Made by a program: the position numbers and the translations under genes. Under the pieces are notes generated by a model that was not told the origin of the DNA, did not search any database, and was given only the letters and a program-made list of their open reading frames with translations. From Terricaulis sp. (lineage in GTDB: Bacteria; Pseudomonadota; Alphaproteobacteria; Caulobacterales; Aquidulcibacteraceae), in assembly GCA_024707365.1 (NCBI GenBank), contig JANPZV010000008.1:1-64000 (forward strand): DNA of 64,000 nt, given 5' to 3'. Positions within the stretch are counted from its first letter, which is position 1, and each line of letters starts with the position of its first letter. Shown in pieces: positions 55,777 through 64,000 of this stretch.

Positions 55777-55951
55777 TCGCTTCTCCCGCCAGCGCGCCCG
55801 CGTGACCGGGGGCGCCGACGCTGCATAGCATGCGTCGCACCTGGGAAAACCGGGCCCCTCACTTTCCCCCCCTTGCGCTCCAGTGTTGCAGAAAGCGCGC
55901 ATTCGTGGTTGGAGAGCCCTCCGATTACGTCTGGAAACCTTGGAGAACCCC

Positions 55952-56764
55952 ATGACGACCGCTGGCGCCGGCGATCAACAGACGCTTGGCCAAATTCTTT
56001 TCTATCGCCAGCTTGAGCCGCTTTCTCAGGAGCGTCACCGGGGCCTGGGCGTCAGCCAAGTGGCCAATCCGTTTTCGTTCCTGGCCGAAACCCATCTTGT
56101 GCCGCTCACCGTGGACGAGTTCGGCCTCGCGGCTGTCTGCTACCCGATCATCTTCGACACCGAGACCAAATCCCCGCTCGCGGTGATGGGCCTGCGCCCC
56201 GGCATGAACGTGTTTCTCGGCGCCGATGGCTCGCTTGATCCGGAAGTGTATCTGCCGGCGTTCGCGCGCCGCTATCCGTTCCTGCCGATCATGGCCCAGC
56301 AACAGCCGGGCCAGCAGCCCGCGCCGGAAGGCGAGCGCGTGCTGGTGTGCATCGATCGCGCCGCGAAGATGATTTCCACCACGCCGGAGCTGCCCTTCTT
56401 TGAAGGTGAGCAGCCCTCGCGCTTCACCCAGGATGCGATCCAATTCTGTAAAGAGTTCGACGTGCTGGGCAAGCGCACCTCCGAGTTCAATCAGCTGATG
56501 CAACAGCATGATCTGTTTGAGCTTACGCCGCTGGCGCTGCCGCGCGCCAAGCCGGACGGCACCCCGGACGAGCCGGTGAAGGTGGGCGAGTATCTGCGCA
56601 TTTCCGAGCAGAAGCTGAACGCGCTGCCGAAGGAAACCTATCTCGAACTGCGCGATCGCGGCGTCTCGGCCGTGATCCACGCGCACCTGCTCTCGCTCGG
56701 CCTCTGGCCGAAAATCCTGAGCCGGGCTGCGCGCATCCAGGCCTCCACCCCGCTCAGCAATTGA
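55952..56764 (+). CDS. SapC family protein
   Basis: A 270-residue cytosolic protein matching the SapC pattern: NPFSFLAETHLVPLTVDEFGLAAVCYPIIFD, VMGLRPGMNVFLGADG, YLPAFARRYPFLP, and the C-terminal LPKETYLELRDRGVSAVIHAHLLSLGLW. The archetype is an S-layer-associated gene product of Campylobacter, but in alphaproteobacteria its role is unknown. Start ATG 55952 with GGAGAACCCC upstream. A perfect terminator follows the stop. Divergent from the DUF885 gene. Confidence 0.88.
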   Translation: MTTAGAGDQQTLGQILFYRQLEPLSQERHRGLGVSQVANPFSFLAETHLVPLTVDEFGLAAVCYPIIFDTETKSPLAVMGLRPGMNVFLGADGSLDPEVYLPAFARRYPFLPIMAQQQPGQQPAPEGERVLVCIDRAAKMISTTPELPFFEGEQPSRFTQDAIQFCKEFDVLGKRTSEFNQLMQQHDLFELTPLALPRAKPDGTPDEPVKVGEYLRISEQKLNALPKETYLELRDRGVSAVIHAHLLSLGLWPKILSRAARIQASTPLSN

Positions 56765-56789
56765 GCGTTGGAACAAGTCCAAAAAGCCA

Positions 56790-56818
56790 AACGCCTCCCG
56801 AAAACGGGAGGCGTTTTT
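56790..56818 (+). terminator. Intrinsic terminator of sapC-like gene
   Basis: AACGCCTCCCG and CGGGAGGCGTT form an 11-bp stem with a short A-rich loop, followed by TTTTT. It lies 26 bases after the stop codon. Confidence 0.88.
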
Positions 56819-56966
56819 GCTTTTGAGTGCTGACAAACCTCTGACAAACATCGCTGAGACGATGCGCCGGGCTGAATCTGACCGCTATCGTCCGTATATT
56901 GCCGGCGCGCTGGGCGCGAAGCGATGCAAGGATTATTGATGGGCTGGCGCACTTTTTCTCGCCGCG

Positions 56967-59061
56967 ATGTTCGCGGGCTTGGCTCTGGCCGGGGCCGCCG
57001 CCGCGCAGCCGATCAATACCGGGCACGTTGAAGGACAACTCCATTCCGCGCGCGCCGCCGTGGCGCCGGGCGAAACCTTCACCATCATCCTGCGCCAGCA
57101 GATCGATGAAGGCTGGCACACCTATTGGCGCAATCCCGGCGATAGCGGCGAGGCGACGGAGCTCACCTGGACGGACCCGCAAGGCTTCAGCTTCGGCCCG
57201 ATCCAATGGCCCGCGCCGGAGCCTGCGCCCTTCGCCGGCATCGTCAATTACGGCTATCACGGCGAGGTCTTGATGCCGATCAGCGTCACCGCGCCCGCCA
57301 ATGCGCGCGCGGGCGAGACGCTGACGGTGAAAGCCAATGTGTATTGGCTCGTCTGCGCCGATGTCTGCATCCCCGAAGAGGGCGATCTTACGCTCACATT
57401 GCCGATTGCGGCCGCTGGCCGCGATGATCCGGCGTGGGCGCAGCGCGCGGCGGATCGCGATCGCATCCTTGCCGCGCCCGCTCGAAGGCGCGGTCGCGCA
57501 CATCACCGCCGGCAGCCCGGCGCGGCTTTCAATCACGCTGCCCACGCCAGCTGAAATCCGCAACCCGCATGTGTTCACCTATAATCGCGACGTGATGGCC
57601 CATAGCGAAGCCCAGCGCCCGCGCGTGGGCGACGCCGGCTTCAGTTTCGACATTCCGCCCGGCGTGGCGCGCGATCTGGGGCAAGTCCCGTTCGAGGGCG
57701 TCGTCACCTATGAGGCCAACGAAAACGGCCAATGGGCGCATCGCGCTTTTGAAGTGATCGCCACGCCGGGCGAGGCGCTGGCCGGCACGGCCGATCGCGC
57801 GGCTGTAATCACCAGCGATTATCCGCTGGCTGGCATCGAAGGCGCGGCCGCGCCCGCCGCCGCATCAGAGCCGCTCAGCCCGCTTGCGCTGATCGGCGCT
57901 TTGGCGATCGCGTTCCTGGCCGGGCTCATCCTCAATGTCATGCCGTGCGTTTTGCCGGTGCTGTCGATCAAGGCGCTGTCGTTCGCGCATGGCGCGCAGA
58001 GCGGGGAGGCGCGCAAGCACGGCCTGCTCTATCTGGCCGGCGTGATGGTCACGTTCCTCGCGCTCGCGGGCGTGCTGATCGGCCTGCGCGCGGGCGGGGA
58101 GGCGCTGGGCTGGGGCTTCCAATTGCAGGAGCCATGGGTGATCGCGGGCCTAGCGCTGCTGTTCTTCGTCATCGGCCTTAATCTGCTTTCGGTGTTTGAG
58201 ATCGGCGGCGGCGTGCAGAACGCGGGCGCGGGCCTGGCTTCGCGCGGCGGCGATGCGGGCGCGTTTTTCACCGGCGCGCTGGCGGTGGTGGCGGCCACGC
58301 CCTGCACCGCGCCGTTCATGGCCGGCGCAATCGGCGCGGTGCTGACGCAATCGGCGCCGATCACGCTGCTGATCTTCACGTTCCTGGCGCTGGGCTTTGC
58401 CGCGCCGCTCACGCTGCTGCATTTCGCGCCGGCTTTGCAGCGGCTCATCCCCAAGCCTGGGCCGTGGATGGAGCGCGTGAAGAACGTGCTCGCGTTCCCG
58501 ATGCTGGCCACCGCCGCGCTGCTTGTTTGGGTGCTGGCCGAGCAAACCGGGTCAGGCGGGGTGCTGGCGCTTTTGCTGCTGGCGCTGGCGCTGGGCTTTA
58601 CGCTTTACGTGGCGCGCTGGGGCAAGGTTTGGCTTGGCGTGGGCGTGATTGCGATCCTCGCCGTCACCGCGCTGACATGGCGGCCCTTGGTTGGCGCGGC
58701 AACGCTCGCGCATCTGCCGGAGGAGCCATGGAGCGCGGCGCGCGTCGCCGAATTGCAGGCCGAAGGGCGGCCGGTGTTCGTCAATTTCACCGCCGCCTGG
58801 TGCGTGACCTGCAAGGTCAATGAGGGCGCCGCGCTTTCCAGCCGCCGCGTGGCGCAAGCCTTTGCGACGAGCGATACGGCCTATCTCAAAGGCGATTGGA
58901 CCAATCGCGATGAGGCCATCGCCGCGGCGCTGGCCGAACATGGCCGCGCCGGCGTGCCGCTTTATCTCTTTTATCCGGCGTCTGGCAGCGCTCCGGTTGT
59001 TCTGCCGCAATTGCTTAGCGAACATCTCATCATCGAGACCATTCAAGGAGACGCACAATGA
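56967..59061 (+). CDS. Thiol:disulfide interchange protein DsbD-like (ScsB type; one or two frameshifts)
   Basis: An N-terminal periplasmic domain (GWHTYWRNPGDSGEATELTW; VYWLVCADVCIPEEG, with two Cys) is followed by about eight membrane helices beginning LILNVMPCVLPVLSIKAL, including VVAATPCTAPFMAGAIG, and a C-terminal thioredoxin domain NFTAAWCVTCKVNE. This ScsB/DsbD arrangement moves electrons from cytosolic thioredoxin to periplasmic partners. The frame breaks in the CCC at 57478-57480; removing one C gives LAAPLEGAVAHI. The first in-frame ATG (56967) leaves a short signal; an ATG at 56924 or 56939 out of frame by one indel in the T-run would give a fuller one. The next gene, a redoxin, overlaps by 4 bases. 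Confidence 0.82.
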
Positions 59062-59705
59062 CCAAGCTGACGAAACGCAGCGCCCTCATTGCCGCCGCCG
59101 TTTTGGCCGCCGGCGTGTTTGGCGCATCAACGCTGCTGAGCGGCGACGCCGCCGCCGTGGAAACCGGCCAGCGCGCGCCGGCCTTCTCGGTGCGCGACGC
59201 CAGCGGCGCCACGCGCACGCTCTCTGAATTCGCCGGCCGCACATTGGTGCTGGAATGGACCAATCACGGCTGCCCCTATGTGCGGAAGCATTATGACGCC
59301 GGCAATATGCAGGCGCTGCAGCGCGCCGCCGCCGAGGATGGCGTGGTGTGGCTGCAAATCATTTCCTCGCGCCCCGGCGCGCAAGGCTATCTCGACGCCG
59401 CCGGCGCCCGCGCCCGCGTAGCGACCGATAACGCAGCCCCGGCCGCCACGTTGCTTGACGCCGATGGCGTGATGGGCCGCGCTTATGGCGCGCGGGTTTC
59501 GCCGCACATGTTCATCATCAACCCCCAGGGCGTGATCGTGTACCAGGGCGCCATCGATGATCGCCCCTCGGCCCGCCCGGCTTCGCTCGAAGGCGCCACC
59601 AATTATGTGAGCGCGGCCCTGGCCGATCTCGCCGCCGGCCGCGCGGTGCAAACCACCGATACGACCCCGTACGGCTGCACCGTGAAATATGAGGGCGTGG
59701 ACTAA
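59058..59705 (+). CDS. Periplasmic redoxin (AhpC/TSA-type thioredoxin fold)
   Basis: A 215-residue protein with signal MTKLTKRSALIAAAVLAAGVFGASTLLSGDAAA. The redoxin fold GQRAPAFSVRDASGATRTLSEFAGRTLVLEWTNHGCPYVRKHYD follows, and HMFIINPQGVIVYQGAIDD with the cis-Pro loop neighbourhood. Only one Cys is in the active site (GCPYV rather than CxxC), and a second Cys lies in PYGCTVKY near the C-terminus; the pair may form the redox couple. The ATG overlaps the DsbD-like stop (ATGA), so it is the likely periplasmic partner of that reductase, perhaps a peroxide reductase. Confidence 0.82.
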   Translation: MTKLTKRSALIAAAVLAAGVFGASTLLSGDAAAVETGQRAPAFSVRDASGATRTLSEFAGRTLVLEWTNHGCPYVRKHYDAGNMQALQRAAAEDGVVWLQIISSRPGAQGYLDAAGARARVATDNAAPAATLLDADGVMGRAYGARVSPHMFIINPQGVIVYQGAIDDRPSARPASLEGATNYVSAALADLAAGRAVQTTDTTPYGCTVKYEGVD

Positions 59706-59706
59706 G

Positions 59707-59762
59707 CCTCTACACCCATCCCCGGCCTCGCGGCTTGGCCGCGCTCCGGGGATGGGTGGAGG
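59707..59762. repeat. Large nested inverted repeat after the redoxin gene
   Basis: CACCCATCCCCGG (59713-59725) pairs perfectly with CCGGGGATGGGTG (59746-59758), extended by CCTC/GAGG at the ends. An inner CGCGGC-TTG-GCCGCG hairpin nests inside. No T-run follows, so it may be a REP-like element or a T-less terminator. A further perfect 11+11 palindrome, GGCGCGCGTCA-T-TGACGCGCGCC, lies at 59880-59902. The whole gap 59706-59957 holds no gene. Confidence 0.6.
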
Positions 59763-59957
59763 CGGAATGCGTTTCAATCAAGAACGGTCGTGTTGTAGGG
59801 CCCGCGCTTGGCAAGCCCGGCCCGGCGGGGCTAAAACCCCCGCCTGATGCCTGGGCCGCAAAAATTTCATGTCCACGGCGGCGCGCGTCATTGACGCGCG
59901 CCGTTCGCGCGCCTGCGCCCCCGTTTGCATCCTTTGAAAATCTGAAAGTCCGCCCTG

Positions 59958-61388
59958 ATGAGCCAGCCTGTTTCCCCCCGCGTCGCCGCTGAGAAGCCGC
60001 GCGGCTTCATTGACCGCTTCGGCGATGTCGCCCGCACCGAAGAGCGCATCGTGCGCACGGTGGGCGCTGTCTATGAGCAATGGGGCTTCGAGCGGCTGGA
60101 AACGCCGGCGATCGAATATACCGGCGCGCTCGGCAAATTCCTGCCCGACACCGATCGCCCCAACGAAGGCGTGTTCTCGTTCCAGGACGACGAAAAATGG
60201 CTCTCGCTGCGCTATGATCTCACCGCGCCCTTGGCGCGCTTTGTGGCGGAAAATTTCGATAGCTTGCCCAAGCCCTATCGCCGCTGGGCGGCGGGGCCGG
60301 TGTGGCGCAACGAAAAGCCGGGGCCGGGCCGTTTCCGCGAATTCTGGCAATGCGACGCCGACACCGTCGGCAGCGCTTCGCCAACGGCGGATGCGGAAAT
60401 GATCGCCATGGCCTGCGCGGCCTATGACGCGCTGGGCCTTGGCGATTCCGTGCAGATCAAATTCTCCTCGCGCCGCGTGCTTGATGCTGTGCTGGAAAAA
60501 ATCGGCGTTGCGCCCGATGCGTTCGCCACGCGCCTTATCGTGCTGCGCGCGATCGATAAATTTGATCGGCTCGGCCGCAAGGGCGTTGAGCTTTTGCTCG
60601 GCGCGGGCCGCAAGGATGAATCCGGCGATTTCACCAAAGGCGCGGGGCTTGATGCGGCCCAAGCCAAAGCCGTGCTCGATCTTGTTGAAGCTGGCGGGGG
60701 CGCGCGCGCGGAGGTGCTGGCGCGCCTTGCCGATGTGGCGGGCGAAAGCGCGATTGAAGAATTGCGGCTGATGGATGCGGCGCTCGCCGCGCTTGGCGTT
60801 GCTGACGCCCGCGCCGCGATCGATCCCACCATCGTGCGCGGGCTTGAATATTACACCGGCGCTGTGTTCGAGGCGCAGTTGATGGACGCCAATGGCGCGG
60901 GCTTTGGCTCTGTCGGCGGGGGCGGGCGCTATGATGGGCTTGTCTCGCGCTTTCGTGGCGAGCCCGTGCCGGCGACCGGCTTTTCCATCGGCGTTTCGCG
61001 CCTTGCTGCGGCGCTCAACACGCAGGGCGTGCAATCGGATGGCCCGGTTGTGGTGCTGGTGATGGATCAGGCGCGCGCGGCGGATCTGCTGGCGATGGCC
61101 GCAGAATTGCGCGCCGCCGGCGTGCGCGCCGAAGCGTATCTCGGCGCCGCCGGCATGAAAGCGCAGCTGAAATACGCCGATAAGCGCAACGCGCCGATCG
61201 CGGTGATTCAGGGCGGGGATGAATTGGCCAAGGGCGTGGTGACGCTGAAGGATCTCAAGCTCGGCGCAAGCATCGCTGCAACCCTTGGTGAAGATCGCGA
61301 AGCCTACGCCAAAGCGCGTGAGCAAGTGCAGCAAGAAATACCGCGCGACCAATTGGCCACGGCCGTGAAGAACATGCTCGCGCGCTAG
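59958..61388 (+). CDS. hisS: Histidine--tRNA ligase
   Basis: A 476-residue class II aminoacyl-tRNA synthetase. Motif 2 is seen in KPYRRWAAGPVWRNEKPGPGRFREFWQCDAD; the histidine-specific region in VRGLEYYTGAVFEAQL and GFGSVGGGGRYDGLVSRF; motif 3 in ATGFSIGVSRLAAAL. A C-terminal anticodon-binding domain follows (VVVLVMDQARAADLLAMAAELRAAGVRAEAYL). It attaches histidine to tRNA-His. The frame is intact, unlike many neighbours. A strong terminator follows. Confidence 0.95.
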   Translation: MSQPVSPRVAAEKPRGFIDRFGDVARTEERIVRTVGAVYEQWGFERLETPAIEYTGALGKFLPDTDRPNEGVFSFQDDEKWLSLRYDLTAPLARFVAENFDSLPKPYRRWAAGPVWRNEKPGPGRFREFWQCDADTVGSASPTADAEMIAMACAAYDALGLGDSVQIKFSSRRVLDAVLEKIGVAPDAFATRLIVLRAIDKFDRLGRKGVELLLGAGRKDESGDFTKGAGLDAAQAKAVLDLVEAGGGARAEVLARLADVAGESAIEELRLMDAALAALGVADARAAIDPTIVRGLEYYTGAVFEAQLMDANGAGFGSVGGGGRYDGLVSRFRGEPVPATGFSIGVSRLAAALNTQGVQSDGPVVVLVMDQARAADLLAMAAELRAAGVRAEAYLGAAGMKAQLKYADKRNAPIAVIQGGDELAKGVVTLKDLKLGASIAATLGEDREAYAKAREQVQQEIPRDQLATAVKNMLAR

Positions 61389-61507
61389 GAGAAGATCGAT
61401 CACGAACACTTGACCGCGCTGCGGCAAGTTGTCAGTTTCCCGGCCGACCGCTTCGTCGCGCGCGGTCGCGTTTCGGGGAGGAAACGCCGCAAAAATAAGC
61501 GACGCGA

Positions 61508-61546
61508 AACGGCCGCGCCCCCTGTGAGGGCGCGGCCGTTTTTTTG
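61508..61546 (+). terminator. Intrinsic terminator of hisS
   Basis: ACGGCCGCGCCC and GGGCGCGGCCGT form a 12-bp stem around CCTGTGA, followed by a run of seven T. It stands between convergent hisS and nhaA. Confidence 0.9.
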
Positions 61547-61547
61547 C

Positions 61548-62807
61548 TCAGCCTGATTTCGCTGGCGGATCGATGTCTTGGATAACGCCGCTGTCTTCGG
61601 CGGCGTCCTCGCTGCGGGCGAGGGCGTGATCGGGTTCCGGCGCAACGCCTCGACAGAAGAGCGCCAGCAGCCCAAGCCCCGCGAGCGCTGAAACCAGCGA
61701 GCCGCCCAGCACGCCAAAGCGCACCGGCGTTGCAAGCTCACCCGGCCCGAACGCCAGATTGCCGATGAACAAGCTCATGGTGAAGCCGATGCCGGCGACG
61801 ACAGCCACGCCAAGCATCTGCGCAGGGCTCGCCGGCAAGCGCTGCTTGAGAATGGCCGCCGCAGCGTAAGTCGCCGCCATGATGCCGAGCGGTTTGCCAA
61901 GCACCAAGCCAAGCGCAACGCCAAGCGCAATCGGATGCAGCAGCGTATCAAGCCCCGCGCCATGCAGCACCACGCCCGCATTCACCAAGGCGAAGATCGG
62001 CATGATCGCAAACTGCACCCAGAGCTTGAGCGCATGCTCGGCTTCAATAAGCGGGGAGGAGTCGTCGGCCCGGCGCATCGGCACGGCAAGCGCGGTGAGC
62101 ACGCCGGCAATGGTGGCGTGCACGCCCGAGACCAGCATGAAGCCCCACAGCACGACGCCCAGCAGCCAGAACGGCCACAGCTTGCGCACCCCGGCGCGGT
62201 TGAGCAGCAGCATGGCCACGAATGTCGCCGCCGCCCCGCCCAGCGCCCAGCCGACAAGATGCGTGGAATAGAAAAGGGCGATCACCACGATCGCGCCCAG
62301 GTCGTCGATAATCGCCAGCGCCAGCAGGAACAGGCGCAAGCCGCTGGGCACGCGCGGCCCGAGCAGGGAAATCACGCCAATGGCGAAGGCGATGTCGGTG
62401 GCGGCGGGAATCGCCCAGCCGCGCACGAAGGCCGAATCACCCCCGGCGACCAGCAGATAGATCAGCGCCGGCGCCGCCATGCCGCCAAGCGCCCCCGCCA
62501 GCGGCAGCCCGGCCTCGCGCGGATTTTTGAACGGGCCCTCGACCGTCTCGCGTTTGAGTTCCAACCCCACATAGAGGAAGAAGATCACCATCAAGCCGTC
62601 ATTGATGATCAGGTGCAGCGTCACCGGATGCGCGCCGGCCCCAACGCCGACGCTAAACCCGGCGATCTGATCCTCCAGCAGATGGTGGATCGCATCGCCG
62701 AAGTTGCTGTTCAGCAAGAGAAAAGACAGAACCGTCGCGGCGATCAGGAAAAAGCCGGGCGTCGTATCGCGTTCCCACCAGCGTGGCGCTGTGCTGCCGT
62801 CAGTCAT
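61548..62807 (-). CDS. nhaA: Na+/H+ antiporter NhaA
   Basis: About 419 residues with 12 membrane segments. The NhaA signatures are INDGLMVIFFLYVGLELKRE, the ion-binding region GWAIPAATDIAFAIGVISLLG, LALAIIDDLGAIVVIALFY (paired Asp) and VAGIGFTMSLFIGNLAF. It exchanges Na+ for H+ and supports pH and salt homeostasis. ATG at 62807 is used rather than the longer frame at 62822. A hydrophilic C-terminal tail of about 30 residues is acidic. Single-gene unit. Confidence 0.93.
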   Translation of the reverse strand: MTDGSTAPRWWERDTTPGFFLIAATVLSFLLLNSNFGDAIHHLLEDQIAGFSVGVGAGAHPVTLHLIINDGLMVIFFLYVGLELKRETVEGPFKNPREAGLPLAGALGGMAAPALIYLLVAGGDSAFVRGWAIPAATDIAFAIGVISLLGPRVPSGLRLFLLALAIIDDLGAIVVIALFYSTHLVGWALGGAAATFVAMLLLNRAGVRKLWPFWLLGVVLWGFMLVSGVHATIAGVLTALAVPMRRADDSSPLIEAEHALKLWVQFAIMPIFALVNAGVVLHGAGLDTLLHPIALGVALGLVLGKPLGIMAATYAAAAILKQRLPASPAQMLGVAVVAGIGFTMSLFIGNLAFGPGELATPVRFGVLGGSLVSALAGLGLLALFCRGVAPEPDHALARSEDAAEDSGVIQDIDPPAKSG

Positions 62808-63050
62808 GAATTGCCCGTCCAATTTTCGCGCGGCGCCCTAGCGGCGCGGGCCCAAGGTTCAAACGCGCCAAAATAACAGGAAATTTAACGCGACGGACGG
62901 TCGCGTAGCGCCGGCGCCACGCTTCCCAGCTTCGTGCTGCAGCGCAACAAATGTGTCGCAAAAATTTCGACTGTCTGTAAAGAGGGCGCGTTACTTGCCC
63001 GCCAGCGCGACGGAGCGCTTGGTGCGCAAGGGTCGCACGGGGGTTTTCCA

Positions 63051-64000
63051 ATGAGAATGAAGCATTTCCTGTCAGGCGTCGCCGTGGCGGCGGTTTCGAT
63101 GTCGATTGGCGGCACGGCCTTCGCCCAATCGACCGCCTCGCAGCTTGAAGAAGAAGAGATCATCGTCACCGGCGCGCGCCGCGATATTTCGGCGCCATCG
63201 TGAACGAGCAGGCGCCGCGCGCACGCGCCACCATCACCGACGAGCTGATCAATCGCCAAACGGCGGGCCAGACGATCCTGCAAACGATCAACCTGATCCC
63301 GGGCGTCAACTTCACCAACAACGACGCCTACGGTTCTTCGGGCGGCAACATTACGATGCGCGGCTTCGACGGCAACCGCGTCTCGCTGACGTTTGACGGC
63401 ATCCCGCTGAACGACACCGGCAACTACGCGATCTATTCCAACCAGATGCTCGATCCCGAGCTGATCTCGCGCGCCAACGTCAACATGGGCGCCACCGAAT
63501 CCGACAGCCCGACCGCGTCGGCCACAGGCGGCACGATCAACTACGTCACCTACGTGCCGAGCATCGATCCGGGCCTCTTGGTCCAGCCCTCCGTCGGCAC
63601 CGACAATTACATGCGCCTGTTTGGCCGCGTGGATTCGGGCGAGATCGGCCCGCTGGGCACGCGCTTTTACCTCGCTGGCTCGCAGCAGATCTATGACCAG
63701 TTCATGGGCCCCGGCGAGATGAAGAAGTGGCAGATCAACGCCCGCGCCTATCAGCCGATCGGCAGCAACGGCGATTTCATCAGCCTCTCGATGCACTACA
63801 ACGAGAACCGCAACCACTTCTATCGCAACTTCAACCTGGCCACGTTCAATTCGGGCAATTGGTTGGTCAATGACGCGACCTGCGATCTGCGCAGCGCCGG
63901 TTCGGGCTTTGAGCCCACCGCCGGCACCGTGCAAAACGAAAACGGCCGTTGCAGCAATTACTACAACATCCGCATCAACCCCTCGAACACCGGCAACATT
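63051..64000 (+). CDS. TonB-dependent receptor, 5' part (runs off the window; one frameshift)
   Basis: ATG at 63051 gives a signal MRMKHFLSGVAVAAVSMSIGGTAFA, then LEEEEIIVTGARRDIS. The frame breaks at the GG of 63191-63192; adding one G gives GARRDISGAIVNEQAPRARATITDELINRQTAG and an open frame to the end of the window. The plug contains LQTINLIPGVNFTNNDAYG and ITMRGFDGNRVSLTFDGIPLNDTGNY, followed by the first barrel strands. It resembles receptors of Hyphomonadaceae for large or unidentified substrates. No neighbouring gene in the window suggests the ligand. Confidence 0.85.

Noticed and set aside
1..64000. CRISPR arrays, insertion sequences, transposases, integrases and rRNA genes
   Set aside because: None seen: no regularly spaced repeats, no DDE or Tyr/Ser recombinase motifs in any frame examined, no rRNA-like stretches.

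Overview
The window is GC-rich chromosomal DNA from an alphaproteobacterium. The content fits the Caulobacterales/Hyphomonadaceae side of the class: TonB-dependent receptors with an N-terminal EIIVTA/G-x-R signature, SapC, an S46 dipeptidyl-peptidase, DUF885, a NodT-type RND efflux operon, an alphaproteobacterial GTTC-N7-GTTC LexA box and phoR-pstB-phoU-phoB. No species is named because no diagnostic marker such as rRNA is present.

Positions 1-27060 hold a dense catabolic cluster. In order: the tail of a probable flavoprotein, an isochorismatase-fold amidohydrolase and a COG0523 GTPase; a leftward operon (SAM methyltransferase, 118-residue unknown protein, Rieske oxygenase, MFS transporter); a rightward operon (beta-propeller protein, aldehyde dehydrogenase, FAD enzyme); two leftward acyl-CoA-dehydrogenase-fold putative monooxygenases; a Tat/lipobox peptide-type binding protein, a nitrilase-superfamily protein and a [2Fe-2S] ferredoxin; a second isochorismatase-fold hydrolase; then a Tat-exported amine oxidase, a TonB receptor, a phenol-type FAD monooxygenase and a second aldehyde dehydrogenase; and finally a LeuD/LeuC-like hydro-lyase, a family III CoA-transferase and an HMG-CoA-lyase-family enzyme. 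Four divergent intergenic regions in this cluster carry five copies of one operator-like motif (consensus near TGWTGTYATGAYAATAGTAC), so the cluster looks like one regulon. It is probably for a nitrogen-containing aromatic or terpenoid-like substrate whose remnants end as a malyl-CoA-type thioester split by the lyase. Substrate and regulator are not visible. A tRNA-Ile(CAU) closes the cluster with its 3' end facing it.

Positions 27188-37600 hold a long TIR-domain protein, a MliC-like lipoprotein, a hemerythrin protein, EttA, a TonB-type protein, several small lipoproteins, an alpha/beta hydrolase and an S46 peptidase. Positions 37666-45928 hold an M13 metallopeptidase and an RND tripartite efflux operon. 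Positions 46234-51371 hold phosphate control genes (phoR, pstB, phoU, phoB) without pstS, pstC or pstA, then an acyl-CoA thioesterase coupled to a Fur/Zur regulator. Positions 51484-64000 hold a GIY-YIG-like gene behind a LexA box, a VWA lipoprotein, DUF885, SapC, a DsbD-like reductase with a redoxin, hisS, nhaA and the 5' part of another TonB receptor.

An important caveat: about two dozen single-base frameshifts interrupt otherwise normal genes, housekeeping ones included, and many lie in homopolymer runs. They look like residual sequencing or assembly indels, so broken genes are annotated here as single reconstructed CDSs.
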